A stretch of DNA of 7,572 nucleotides from JAGOTP01 sp964600845. Lineage in GTDB: Bacteria; Patescibacteriota; Patescibacteriia; 2-12-FULL-60-25. The stretch spans positions 1 to 7,572 of the forward strand of contig CAZRJW010000036.1 of assembly GCA_964600845.1 (NCBI GenBank), in the 5' to 3' direction. Shown in pieces: positions 1-6,461 of the stretch. A program made the position numbers and the translations under genes. The notes under the pieces were generated by a model, which made no database searches, was not told where the DNA came from, and was given only the letters and a program-made list of their open reading frames with translations. The stretch's first letter is position 1. Every line of letters starts with the position of its first letter.

Positions 1-908
1 TCTTGCCGCTCGCGGTCGGGAGAAGCCACCCAGCGCTTGCCGGTGCGCCAATCGCCTGTTTCGTGTCCTACGTGTGCATCTTGCCACTTCTCTAATACAT
101 CTCCACGTTCATCTAGGATGAAAACAGTTTTCCCCGCATCAAAAAACGTCTGGAAGGCGTCTGTCCATTCCTGAACAGGATGTTCGACTTCCTTTTCCAA
201 AACGGACTGAGGATGCTCTACACGCAACTCGATGTGACCCTGTCGGGACAGCCGTTCATGCGTCACCCGAATAGGCGACCCTCGTAGTCGGCGCTGAAGT
301 CGCAACTGAAGAGCCGGAAACCAAGGTGCGGGCACCTGAGCCACCGTTTCGCGTGGGTGCGTCACGTGAGCAGCCGTCACGAGCTTGAGCACCTTTTCTT
401 TTTCGACGCGCTCAACCAATGAACGCGCATACCGAGCCAATGCTTCCGAAGAACGACGGGCTTCGTCTGCGGAACGGAGCCACGTATCTGCGACCGAGGG
501 CAACACGTAGGCGAAGTCTAAAGCCCAGCCGTGCTCCACCGCTAAGGCTTCGAGGGCAGATCGAACATCCAGATCCCAGGGATTTGTGAGGCCGATCACC
601 CAGCGCTTGCCACTCGCTTTTTGAACAATAATCCGCCAGGCCAGGACGGTCTCAAGCTCGAGACCGGCGGGGAGGCTGCGCTCTTCCCCTACGGGATTCA
701 AGACGGGCAGCTGGCTCGCTTCCGCCATCCAACTTGAAAACGCTTGAGACGAAAGAAGACCCGTTCCGACCAGAGCCTGTTCAAACGACAAGCCATGACG
801 CAGCAGATCTTCGACCGCCACCACCGCCCGCGAGGACAACTCATGACGACGCACCGCCTCGGACAAGAGACGTTCACGAATCGTTGCGGGTGGGGCGTAG
901 TTCGTCAT
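1..908 (-). CDS. GspE/PilB-like N-terminal-region protein, possibly degenerate; C-terminus cut by window edge
   Basis: An open frame runs from ATG at 908 to the window edge, giving 302 codons without a stop. It starts 6 nt after the pilM stop, so it is probably co-transcribed with pilM. Residues about 8-70 look like the N-terminal domain of GspE/PilB/MshE ATPases (helices, then HGLSFEQALVGTGLLSSQAF and a QLPVLNP segment). Residues 80-145 resemble the second N-terminal subdomain (VIGLTNPWDLDVRSALEAL). Residues 196-230 (LRLQRRLRGSPIRVTHERLS, then RQGHIELRV) resemble the PilB stretch that normally reads like SRIKIMA...EKRLPQDGR. The usual ASDIHIEP signature is absent; AHVTHPRE sits where it would be expected. 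No Walker A (GxxxxGKT/S) is visible by residue 302, where the spacing would lead one to expect it; the region reads KTVFILDERGDVLEKW. No clear Shine-Dalgarno. The coding frame is well supported. The family assignment is inference from pattern and context. Confidence 0.6.
   Translation of the reverse strand, partial: MTNYAPPATIRERLLSEAVRRHELSSRAVVAVEDLLRHGLSFEQALVGTGLLSSQAFSSWMAEASQLPVLNPVGEERSLPAGLELETVLAWRIIVQKASGKRWVIGLTNPWDLDVRSALEALAVEHGWALDFAYVLPSVADTWLRSADEARRSSEALARYARSLVERVEKEKVLKLVTAAHVTHPRETVAQVPAPWFPALQLRLQRRLRGSPIRVTHERLSRQGHIELRVEHPQSVLEKEVEHPVQEWTDAFQTFFDAGKTVFILDERGDVLEKWQDAHVGHETGDWRTGKRWVASPDRERQ
27..41. repeat. 15-nt direct repeat, copy 1 (second copy at 597-611)
   Basis: The 15 bases at 27-41 are identical to 597-611 and in the same orientation. 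Both copies lie in the same frame of the minus-strand partial gene and encode GKRWV (residues 290-294 and 100-104). This may mark an internal protein repeat or be chance; the flanking residues do not match well. Confidence 0.5.
597..611. repeat. 15-nt direct repeat, copy 2 (first copy at 27-41)
   Basis: Identical to the 15 bases at 27-41. It encodes GKRWV at residues 100-104 of the partial GspE/PilB-like gene, within the segment SGKRWVIGLTNPWDL. Confidence 0.5.
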
Positions 909-914
909 GGCGTG

Positions 915-1985
915 TTAGCCGTCGACTTCTCTCATGGCGCAGCCGATACACACGGCGTAGCGGGGACCAAGCTCATCAAGCACAGGGCGCAAATCCGCTG
1001 GATAGACCACGCGGGCCCATGGGTCACCTAAGTAGGTATTCACGTTCAACTCTTGCGTCAGATACTCCGCCAAGCGCGGCAATAACGACGAACCACCTGT
1101 GAGGATGATCTTTTCGATGCGTTTGTTGGCGCTCTCTTGGTCCTGTGACTGATACAAATTGATGGAGTAGCGAATCTCTTCGAGAATCGGCTTCACGAGC
1201 ACGGACAAAATCGGACGCAAATCCCCCGTTGGGGTCATGCCCTGCATCGACTTCAAGTCACGCTTCATCGTCTCGGCTTGATCGATCGGAATCCCGAGTG
1301 TGCGGGCGATCGTCTGGCTGATGGCGTTTCCGCCCGTTCCGATAGAACGAATCACGAAGGGGACCCCCTTCTCGACGACCATGACGTTCGTTCTGAGCGA
1401 TCCAATATCGAGCAACAAAATCGTCGACTTATCTTTTCCGATCAATGCACGGATTTCCGCGAAGCCCTCTGTTTCAAGCGCAACCGCTTCCAACCCAGCC
1501 AACTTGAAAATCTCTGTGTATTTCGAAACGAGGGACTTCGGTGCGGCTGAAACGAGTACGCGTGTCGAAGCCTTTACCACATCTGTCTTCTCAATCTTAT
1601 CAATCACCTTCAAATCAACGGCCGCTTCTTCGATTGGCCAAGGCAACAGCTTCTTCACCTGAGCAAAGGCCATATCTTTCACCTCCTTCTCATCGATGCT
1701 CGGAACGCTCAAGACTGTGGAGAACACGGACGAGAGGGGCAACGCCGCCGCGACCTTTTTCGTCGTCGTACGCGCTTTCGCGAGCATTTGTTTCAAAATC
1801 TCGGCCGAACCGGGCGCATCGTTCAACATCGACTTATCCAAACTGTCGGATGGCATGTTGACGTAGGCGTAGGTCACAAGCCGCGCACGACCTTTTTCGT
1901 TGCGCAACTCGACCAATTTCATCCCGCCATAGCCGATATCCAAGCCGAGATAACTACTCTTATCTTGTGAAGAAAAAAGACCCAT
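915..1985 (-). CDS. pilM: Type IV pilus assembly protein PilM (actin-like ATPase fold)
   Basis: This 356-residue protein is the usual length for PilM, the cytoplasmic actin/FtsA-like ATP-binding protein that docks to the N-terminal tail of PilN and links the pilus inner-membrane complex to the motor. Visible actin-fold motifs are phosphate-1 LGLDIGYGGMKLVEL (13-27), phosphate-2 LLDIGSLRTNVMV (191-203), adenosine loop LTGGSSLLPRL (295-305) and a closing RYAVCIGCAMRE (342-352). KKLLPWPIEEAAVDLKV (111-127) is the typical PilM middle segment. I chose the ATG at 1985; a TTG at 1991 would add only two residues. No clear Shine-Dalgarno precedes either start. It lies 44 nt after the RNase HI-type gene and 6 nt before a possible secretion-ATPase-like gene, which suits a pilus operon. 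The usual next genes pilN and pilO are not seen in the window. Confidence 0.93.
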   Translation of the reverse strand: MGLFSSQDKSSYLGLDIGYGGMKLVELRNEKGRARLVTYAYVNMPSDSLDKSMLNDAPGSAEILKQMLAKARTTTKKVAAALPLSSVFSTVLSVPSIDEKEVKDMAFAQVKKLLPWPIEEAAVDLKVIDKIEKTDVVKASTRVLVSAAPKSLVSKYTEIFKLAGLEAVALETEGFAEIRALIGKDKSTILLLDIGSLRTNVMVVEKGVPFVIRSIGTGGNAISQTIARTLGIPIDQAETMKRDLKSMQGMTPTGDLRPILSVLVKPILEEIRYSINLYQSQDQESANKRIEKIILTGGSSLLPRLAEYLTQELNVNTYLGDPWARVVYPADLRPVLDELGPRYAVCIGCAMREVDG

Positions 1986-2029
1986 AGACAAACGCTAGAG
2001 TATCACATCCCCGAAACACATGCGAGGAG

Positions 2030-2443
2030 CTATTTCTTCCCCATCCCCTCATCCATCGCTTGGTTCGCGAGCGCGTCCGCTGCTTTGTTGTATTCACGGC
2101 GCACATGACGATACGAGACCTTCGGAAGTAGGCGTTCAAAGGCTTTCATCTCGGCGAATCGAATGGCAAGATCTGGATTTTTCACCCGATACTCTCCGCG
2201 CGCTTGTTTAATGAGCAATTCGCTGTCCGCAACGACCTCGACCTCTTTTGCCCCCAGGATCACCGCTCGTTCAAGCCCCAGGATGACCGCTTTGTATTCC
2301 GCCTGGTTATTCGTGGCTTTTCCTAGGAATTTCGCGTGATTTTCAACGACTTCGCCCGTATCAGCGTTTTCAATCACAACCCCGATCCCAGCAGGACCAG
2401 GGTTTCCACGCGAGCCACCATCCGTTTTGATTCGTAGATTCAT
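2030..2443 (-). CDS. rnhA: RNase HI-type ribonuclease (short, handle-less form)
   Basis: A 137-residue protein with the RNase H fold, predicted to cut the RNA strand of RNA-DNA hybrids such as primers and R-loops. All four catalytic acids are in place: D8 in KTDGGSRGNPGPAGIG, E49 in TNNQAEYKAV, D73 in VVADSELL and D123 in NKAADALANQA. The basic handle of E. coli RNase HI is absent between D73 and D123; this is the shorter type found in many archaea and bacteria. The ATG at 2443 lies 2 nt after the recJ stop codon. A longer reading from 2503 would add 20 residues that overlap recJ coding and precede the family's natural start, so I rejected it. No Shine-Dalgarno is visible, so translation is probably coupled to recJ. 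The stop is TAG at 2030-2032. The type is clear; the symbol follows the general family. Confidence 0.92.
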   Translation of the reverse strand: MNLRIKTDGGSRGNPGPAGIGVVIENADTGEVVENHAKFLGKATNNQAEYKAVILGLERAVILGAKEVEVVADSELLIKQARGEYRVKNPDLAIRFAEMKAFERLLPKVSYRHVRREYNKAADALANQAMDEGMGKK

Positions 2444-2445
2444 AA

Positions 2446-4215
2446 TTACGTTCGAGCTTCGAAATCTTTCATGACTAATTGCACATCCCGCCGGCCATTC
2501 CATTCGTTGATGCTGATATTGTACACGAGATCGACCCGCGACCCGACATTCAGCTCGCCAATTCGTGCACCCTGTTTGAAGCCAATCACTTTTCGCATCA
2601 CACCTCCATCGGCCACCGTTAAGCGTAGATGCGCCTGCGTTGAGCCGATCGTATCGACCTTGGTAACAAGTAGATTCTCTGATCGAAACAGCGGCTTGGT
2701 ATTTCCCTCGCCAAATGGCTCCAATTTCTTGACCTCTTCGACAAAGGCTTCGTTGACTTGTGTAAGGATGAGATCCGCGTCGACGAGCAGCGTTGGCGTT
2801 GGGCGCCCTTCTTGGAAAGCGGCGGCCGCATGCGTATGGAGATCATCAGCGATGAGCGGAAGATGACTCGGATCCATGAGCGCAAAACCACAGGCCTGGA
2901 TATGACCACCGATGCGTGCCAGTCGTCCTTCGCCCGCAGCGCGCATGGCGGCGGTGATATCATAGACACTCGTCGAACGACCGGACCCAATCCACGTCCC
3001 TTCATGCGATCCAACCACCACTGTCGGGCGCGCGAAGCGCTCTACAAACCGTCCGGCGACGAGCCCCACCAACGCAGGCGACCAAGTCTCATCCCACAAA
3101 AAGAGGGCGGACTTCTCTGGCTGATCCAATTCTTTCATCGTGTAGCGCTCCATGAGCTGTTTCTCTGCCTGCGCCATCATGACTTTGGTTGCATCCTGAC
3201 GTTCGCGATTACAACGTTCGAGCTCCTTCGCTAATGCTTGTGCCTCGTCTTGCGACTCCGCCAGCAACAAGCGGAGCGCGAGACTCGCATGATCCATGCG
3301 TCCCGCAGCATTGATGCGCGGGCCAATCGCAAAGCCAATCGACTCCGTATCGATCAACCCTGGAACAAGGCTCGCAGCATCGATCAGCGCGAGCAGCCCT
3401 GGACGACGTGTCTTATTCAACACACGCAACCCAAACGTTTCCAACACACGATTCTCACCAACCAATGGAACAACGTCCGTAATAGTGGCGATCGCAACCA
3501 AGTCCAGCAGCCACTTTTCCCACCCTGACGGAATCTCAATCCCCTTTCGGCGCGCTTCGTTTAACAACGCTGTTGCGAATTTAAAAGCCACTCCTACCGC
3601 CGCCAATTTCTTAAAAGGATACGTCTCTTCTGGCAGTCCTGGATGGATCAGCCACCCATCCGGCAAGATCTCCCCAAATTGATGGTGATCAACGACGATC
3701 ACGTCCATATCTGCTTTACGGGCCAAGGCAACTTCTTCCACACAGGCAATTCCACAGTCGACCGTGATCAAGACTTTTGTCCCACGCTCTTTCAAGGTTC
3801 CAATCGTCGCCTTGTGGACTCCATACCCCTCCTTGTCACGATGCGGAATATAATAATCCACGACACTCTCCTTGGTCTTCCGCCCCGTCATGCGCTGTTC
3901 AATTTCACGCAAGGTCGAGATAAGAACCGTTGAACCCGTGATTCCATCAGCATCATAATCGCCATGCACCGTAATCCGATCCCCTGCCTCCAAGGCCGAG
4001 AAGACACGCGCCATCGCAGGAGCGAGATGGCGGAACTGGATTGGATCGTGGGTATGCAGCTCCCAGGAAGGCGACAAAAATATCTCCGCCTCCTCATAGG
4101 AACGGACGCCGCGCTGCCACAACAAGGTCGCCACGAGCGGAGAAACGCGCGGCTGCCAGGCTTCGATCTCGGAAGCGACCGGCGAAGGACGAAGGGACCA
4201 GGTATAGGCGGACAT
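2446..4215 (-). CDS. recJ: Single-stranded-DNA-specific exonuclease RecJ
   Basis: A 589-residue protein, close to E. coli RecJ (577), of the DHH/DHHA1 phosphoesterase superfamily. RecJ degrades single-stranded DNA 5'-3' in recombination, mismatch and base-excision repair, using Mn/Mg. Motifs in order: HGDYDADG (84-91), TVDCG (151-155), DHH (176-178), IATITDVV with D247, GPRINAAGRM (298-307), then DHHA1 GSGRS (410-414) and GGHIQACG (436-443), and LEPFGEGN (498-505) leading into the C-terminal OB-fold (RLTV...KVIGFKQ...RDVQLVMKDF). All expected metal-binding residues are present, so it should be active. I chose the ATG at 4215. The frame is open to 4380, but those 55 extra residues look unlike RecJ and overlap the divergent promoter and gene start. 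No Shine-Dalgarno or convincing promoter is visible. It is the first gene of the minus-strand run recJ, rnhA, pilM. Confidence 0.96.
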   Translation of the reverse strand: MSAYTWSLRPSPVASEIEAWQPRVSPLVATLLWQRGVRSYEEAEIFLSPSWELHTHDPIQFRHLAPAMARVFSALEAGDRITVHGDYDADGITGSTVLISTLREIEQRMTGRKTKESVVDYYIPHRDKEGYGVHKATIGTLKERGTKVLITVDCGIACVEEVALARKADMDVIVVDHHQFGEILPDGWLIHPGLPEETYPFKKLAAVGVAFKFATALLNEARRKGIEIPSGWEKWLLDLVAIATITDVVPLVGENRVLETFGLRVLNKTRRPGLLALIDAASLVPGLIDTESIGFAIGPRINAAGRMDHASLALRLLLAESQDEAQALAKELERCNRERQDATKVMMAQAEKQLMERYTMKELDQPEKSALFLWDETWSPALVGLVAGRFVERFARPTVVVGSHEGTWIGSGRSTSVYDITAAMRAAGEGRLARIGGHIQACGFALMDPSHLPLIADDLHTHAAAAFQEGRPTPTLLVDADLILTQVNEAFVEEVKKLEPFGEGNTKPLFRSENLLVTKVDTIGSTQAHLRLTVADGGVMRKVIGFKQGARIGELNVGSRVDLVYNISINEWNGRRDVQLVMKDFEART

Positions 4216-4288
4216 GGGAGAAAGTGTGCCGGGGGCGCAGGGAGTGGGCAAGAATCCAAGGGAAAAACCCTTTAAACAAGCGGAATAC

Positions 4289-4317
4289 TTGACAAACGGT
4301 GGTTTTTGTATTTTAAT
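4289..4317 (+). promoter_or_regulatory. Sigma70-type promoter for the 91-residue plus-strand gene
   Basis: A perfect -35 box TTGACA (4289-4294), an optimal 17-nt spacer and TTTAAT (4312-4317, five of six matches to TATAAT). Transcription should start near 4324, giving a leader of about 37 nt that contains the ribosome binding site. It lies in the 145-nt divergent space between recJ and the plus-strand gene. It is the strongest promoter-like signal I see in the window. An imperfect inverted repeat ACAAA...TTTGT (4292-4309) overlaps the -35 and spacer, but is too weak to call an operator. Confidence 0.8.
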
Positions 4318-4347
4318 ATGCCCACGAAAAGCCTTTACTTCCAGTCG

Positions 4348-4353
4348 AAGGAG
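4348..4353 (+). promoter_or_regulatory. Shine-Dalgarno site AAGGAG fixing the start at 4361
   Basis: AAGGAG lies 7 nt before the ATG at 4361, which is ideal spacing. It decides the start of the plus-strand gene against the in-frame upstream codon at 4214, which lies ahead of the promoter. Confidence 0.85.
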
Positions 4354-4360
4354 ACTCTCG

Positions 4361-4636
4361 ATGGACCAAAAACCGGGCAACGTACGCTGCCTTGGTCAAG
4401 CACGAGCGGATCTCTCCGTTCCCACACAGGTCATGAGCGCACTCGCGCAGATGACGGGAGCGGGCGTCACCGCCTGCCGCCCTGGCCTCGTCACAGTCAG
4501 ACTCGATAACTGTGGCACTACCGCTGAGGTGCGCATCCGCGTCGCAGACGTTTGCACCAACGCGCGTAGCGTCTACAAGAAGCTGGGCTACCCTCTCCCA
4601 GACCACCTCAAACCCGGCGCCGACGATCAGGAGTGA
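4361..4636 (+). CDS. Small four-cysteine protein of unknown function
   Basis: A 91-residue soluble protein (MDQKPGNVRCLGQARADLSV at the start) that I do not recognise. It has a perfect promoter context, an AAGGAG site 7 nt upstream, strongly GC-biased third codon positions and a stem-loop 20 nt after its TGA, so it is almost certainly a real, independently transcribed gene. There is no signal peptide or membrane span. Four cysteines (C10, C39, C51, C65) are spread through alternating short strand-like segments (GLVTVRLDNC, AEVRIRVADVC), followed by a basic helix (NARSVYKKLGY) and an acidic tail (GADDQE). The cysteines could bind a metal or be structural, but no CxxC pair is present, so this is only a possibility. 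It is the only plus-strand gene here, divergent from recJ and convergent with the coiled-coil gene. Confidence 0.85.
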   Translation: MDQKPGNVRCLGQARADLSVPTQVMSALAQMTGAGVTACRPGLVTVRLDNCGTTAEVRIRVADVCTNARSVYKKLGYPLPDHLKPGADDQE

Positions 4637-4655
4637 ATCCGATCGGCGCTTTAAC

Positions 4656-4691
4656 ACGAGCGGCGTCCCCACCCAGTGGGACGCCGCTCGT
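4656..4691. terminator. Stem-loop terminator between convergent genes
   Basis: A perfect 14-bp, GC-rich stem (4656-4669 paired with 4678-4691) with an 8-nt loop. It starts 20 nt after the plus-strand stop codon and ends 15 nt before the end of the minus-strand gene (4707). On the plus strand it is followed by a weak T-rich run (atctatttc); on the minus strand there is no T tract. It most likely ends the plus-strand transcript, and may also act from the other side. Confidence 0.75.
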
Positions 4692-4706
4692 ATCTATTTC
4701 AAGGCT

Positions 4707-6413
4707 TCATCCTTTTCTAAACGCTGCAATCTCTTGTGCTAATCGTTCCAGGACCTGATTGTCAGGCGATTCAAACGCTTCTTTTGTCGGAAAATATTTT
4801 GCGAAGAGCGGCTTCGGCTTTGGAAAGAGCGTGGTGAAGTCCGCCTTTGCCTGACGAAGTGCCGCAAACTGATCGTCGATCCCCTGCGGCCAAAAACCGA
4901 GCCTCTTTAGGTCGGGTGCCTTATTGAACTGATCGAGCGTTTTTGGCGGCCAATCAGGCGCCGTCTCTTTCTTGAGGGCTCGCGCAGCTTTCTTTTCCTC
5001 TTTCGCCGCCGCCTCAAGAGCAGCTCGTCTCACTTCCTGCGAACGCGCTTCAACTTCCGCCTGTTTTGCACGTCTCGCCGTTTCGAGGGCATCGCGCGCT
5101 GCCTGAGAGGTGGTGATATCTTTTTCACGTGCCTCGCGCATTCTGCGCTCACGCGCTTCTTGTTCAGACTGGATAGCTTGTTCACGAGCAATCCTCGTCG
5201 CTTCCAACGCGGCTTCTTGTGCAGCAAACCGCACCTCCTCCGCTGCACGCTTCGCACGGATCGCCTCTTGAAGCTTGTTAAACTCTTGTTGCTTCTGCTC
5301 AAACTCCTCTTGCTCCTGACGACAACGCTCCGGAGTCAATCCTAGTAACGTCACCAGACGATGCGATTGTGCAGGATCCAGTGAATCAACAATCGGAGCG
5401 AAAACCACTTTCTTATCATTCAGACGAGTTGGTTGATCTTCTGGTCGCCGAAGCGTCGCCTCGAACGCCTCTTTCACCGCTTCTGCCCGCAAGACACTCA
5501 GCTGTGTTGACCGGCCTTCGAGTGTCTCTTTTCTGTATTCTAATTCACGCGCCTGCTTCCCAAGCGTATCGCTACTTACACGCGCTTTATACGTCTTTAT
5601 TTGAAGATCTACCTTTCCTGCAAACGTAATCGTGAGATCAACTGAACCCTCGTTAATATTTAAATCCTGGCGAGGAGTCCCGTGACTCACTGAGGCGAGA
5701 TGCCCGGTATCCGCCGTCTGGATCAACCGTCGGAGCAAATAGATCTCTTGAAGCTCAAAGCGCTTGCCAGCCTCTTCTTTTGGAATACTTTCAATGATTG
5801 CTAACAAGGCTCGATTTAATTCGAGCAGCTTCGCGTTCCGCTCTTCCGGATCGACAATCCGTTCTGCCCTCCGAACCTCGATATCGTTTGTCAGCGCCTG
5901 CACATCCGAACGCTGCAACGTGATATTCATCGTCAGTGGAATTGACGCATCCAAACTGGATTCCAAGAACGCCCCATATGCGGACAACGCCTTCTCCTCT
6001 GCGATGACGAGCGGCTCACGTAGATCGAATCGTTCAAATTCTTTCGCGACTTCAGTACGCGTAAGGAGTTCCGGCGCCTTCGGCTTCCTTTCCTTTGTTG
6101 CCGGCTGGTGAATCAACGCCGCCTGCCAAGGACCATCGTGGATCTCATTTGCACGCTCGTGCGCTTCCACACCTTTACAAAAATTCAAAATCGATTCTAA
6201 TCGCCCGCGACCCCGTTCAAAGGCGGAGATCGTTGTATCCTGGAGAAGCGTTTTCAATCCCCCTTCGATGGACTGCACATCTTGCTTATCATAAATAAAC
6301 GCACGAGCCATGCGGTTCACCGCATCCGCATACCGACGCTCTACCTCAGATGCGTGCTCCACGGTGCGGGAGACGACCGGGTAGTGAAAAGAACCTGCGC
6401 TCTCTAAGCCCAT
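4707..6413 (-). CDS. Unknown protein with possible PD-(D/E)XK/Mrr-like core and long C-terminal coiled coil
   Basis: A 568-residue soluble protein from ATG 6413 that I do not recognise. Residues 1-210 are mostly helical. Residues 215-276 look like a restriction-endonuclease-like core: a helix with GKRFELQEIYLLRRL (E220), then SVDLTITFAGKVDLQIKTYK with D259 and Q271-I-K273. The spacing and the QxK resemble Mrr-type PD-(D/E)XK nucleases, but this is inference by eye. Residues 365-483 form a long Ala/Glu/Arg/Lys/Gln-rich coiled coil or single helix. The tail (484-568) is Pro/Phe/Lys-rich and ends FRKG. The start is uncertain: a TTG at 6449 has an AGCAGG six nt upstream that abuts the stop of the preceding small ORF, and TTG 6455 is also open; these add 12 and 14 residues. 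ATG 6413 has no Shine-Dalgarno. It follows lepA and the small membrane ORF, probably in one transcript. The gene is certain; the function is not. Confidence 0.85.
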   Translation of the reverse strand: MGLESAGSFHYPVVSRTVEHASEVERRYADAVNRMARAFIYDKQDVQSIEGGLKTLLQDTTISAFERGRGRLESILNFCKGVEAHERANEIHDGPWQAALIHQPATKERKPKAPELLTRTEVAKEFERFDLREPLVIAEEKALSAYGAFLESSLDASIPLTMNITLQRSDVQALTNDIEVRRAERIVDPEERNAKLLELNRALLAIIESIPKEEAGKRFELQEIYLLRRLIQTADTGHLASVSHGTPRQDLNINEGSVDLTITFAGKVDLQIKTYKARVSSDTLGKQARELEYRKETLEGRSTQLSVLRAEAVKEAFEATLRRPEDQPTRLNDKKVVFAPIVDSLDPAQSHRLVTLLGLTPERCRQEQEEFEQKQQEFNKLQEAIRAKRAAEEVRFAAQEAALEATRIAREQAIQSEQEARERRMREAREKDITTSQAARDALETARRAKQAEVEARSQEVRRAALEAAAKEEKKAARALKKETAPDWPPKTLDQFNKAPDLKRLGFWPQGIDDQFAALRQAKADFTTLFPKPKPLFAKYFPTKEAFESPDNQVLERLAQEIAAFRKG

Positions 6414-6455
6414 AAAATATAGCTTGAGTGTACCCTGGAATACACCCAACGACAA

Positions 6456-6461
6456 CCTGCT
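6456..6461 (-). promoter_or_regulatory. Possible ribosome binding site AGCAGG for an alternative TTG start
   Basis: On the minus strand AGCAGG directly follows the TAG stop of the 32-residue ORF (6462-6464) and lies 6 nt before TTG 6449, in frame with the coiled-coil gene. If used, the gene starts at 6449 and is translationally coupled to the small ORF. It departs from AGGAGG by one base. Confidence 0.35.

Noticed and set aside
1999..2007. Extended -10-like TGTGATACT upstream of pilM on the minus strand
   Set aside because: No acceptable -35 box lies 16-18 nt upstream, and the hexamer matches only four of six bases. pilM is more simply read from the recJ side.
2444..2503. A 20-residue N-terminal extension of the RNase HI gene
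   Set aside because: It lies entirely in the recJ coding end. The family sequence starts naturally at ATG 2443 (MNLRIKTDGG).
4258..4272. Small inverted repeat AAGGG-AAAAA-CCCTT in the recJ leader
   Set aside because: A 5-bp stem is too short to support a regulatory or terminator call.
4269..4295. Minus-strand promoter for recJ using TTGTCA, which overlaps the plus-strand TTGACA
   Set aside because: The only -10 candidate is TAAAGG at 15-nt spacing, with three of six matches. It is too weak to report as a feature.
4216..4380. A longer RecJ reading from 4380 with 55 extra N-terminal residues
   Set aside because: The extra residues are unlike RecJ, cross the plus-strand promoter and overlap the start of the plus-strand gene. 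ATG 4215 gives a normal-length family member.
4313..4672. A 119-codon minus-strand frame opposite the small four-cysteine gene
   Set aside because: It lacks start signals and family pattern and runs through the terminator stem, whereas the plus strand has a promoter, ribosome site and coding-like third positions.
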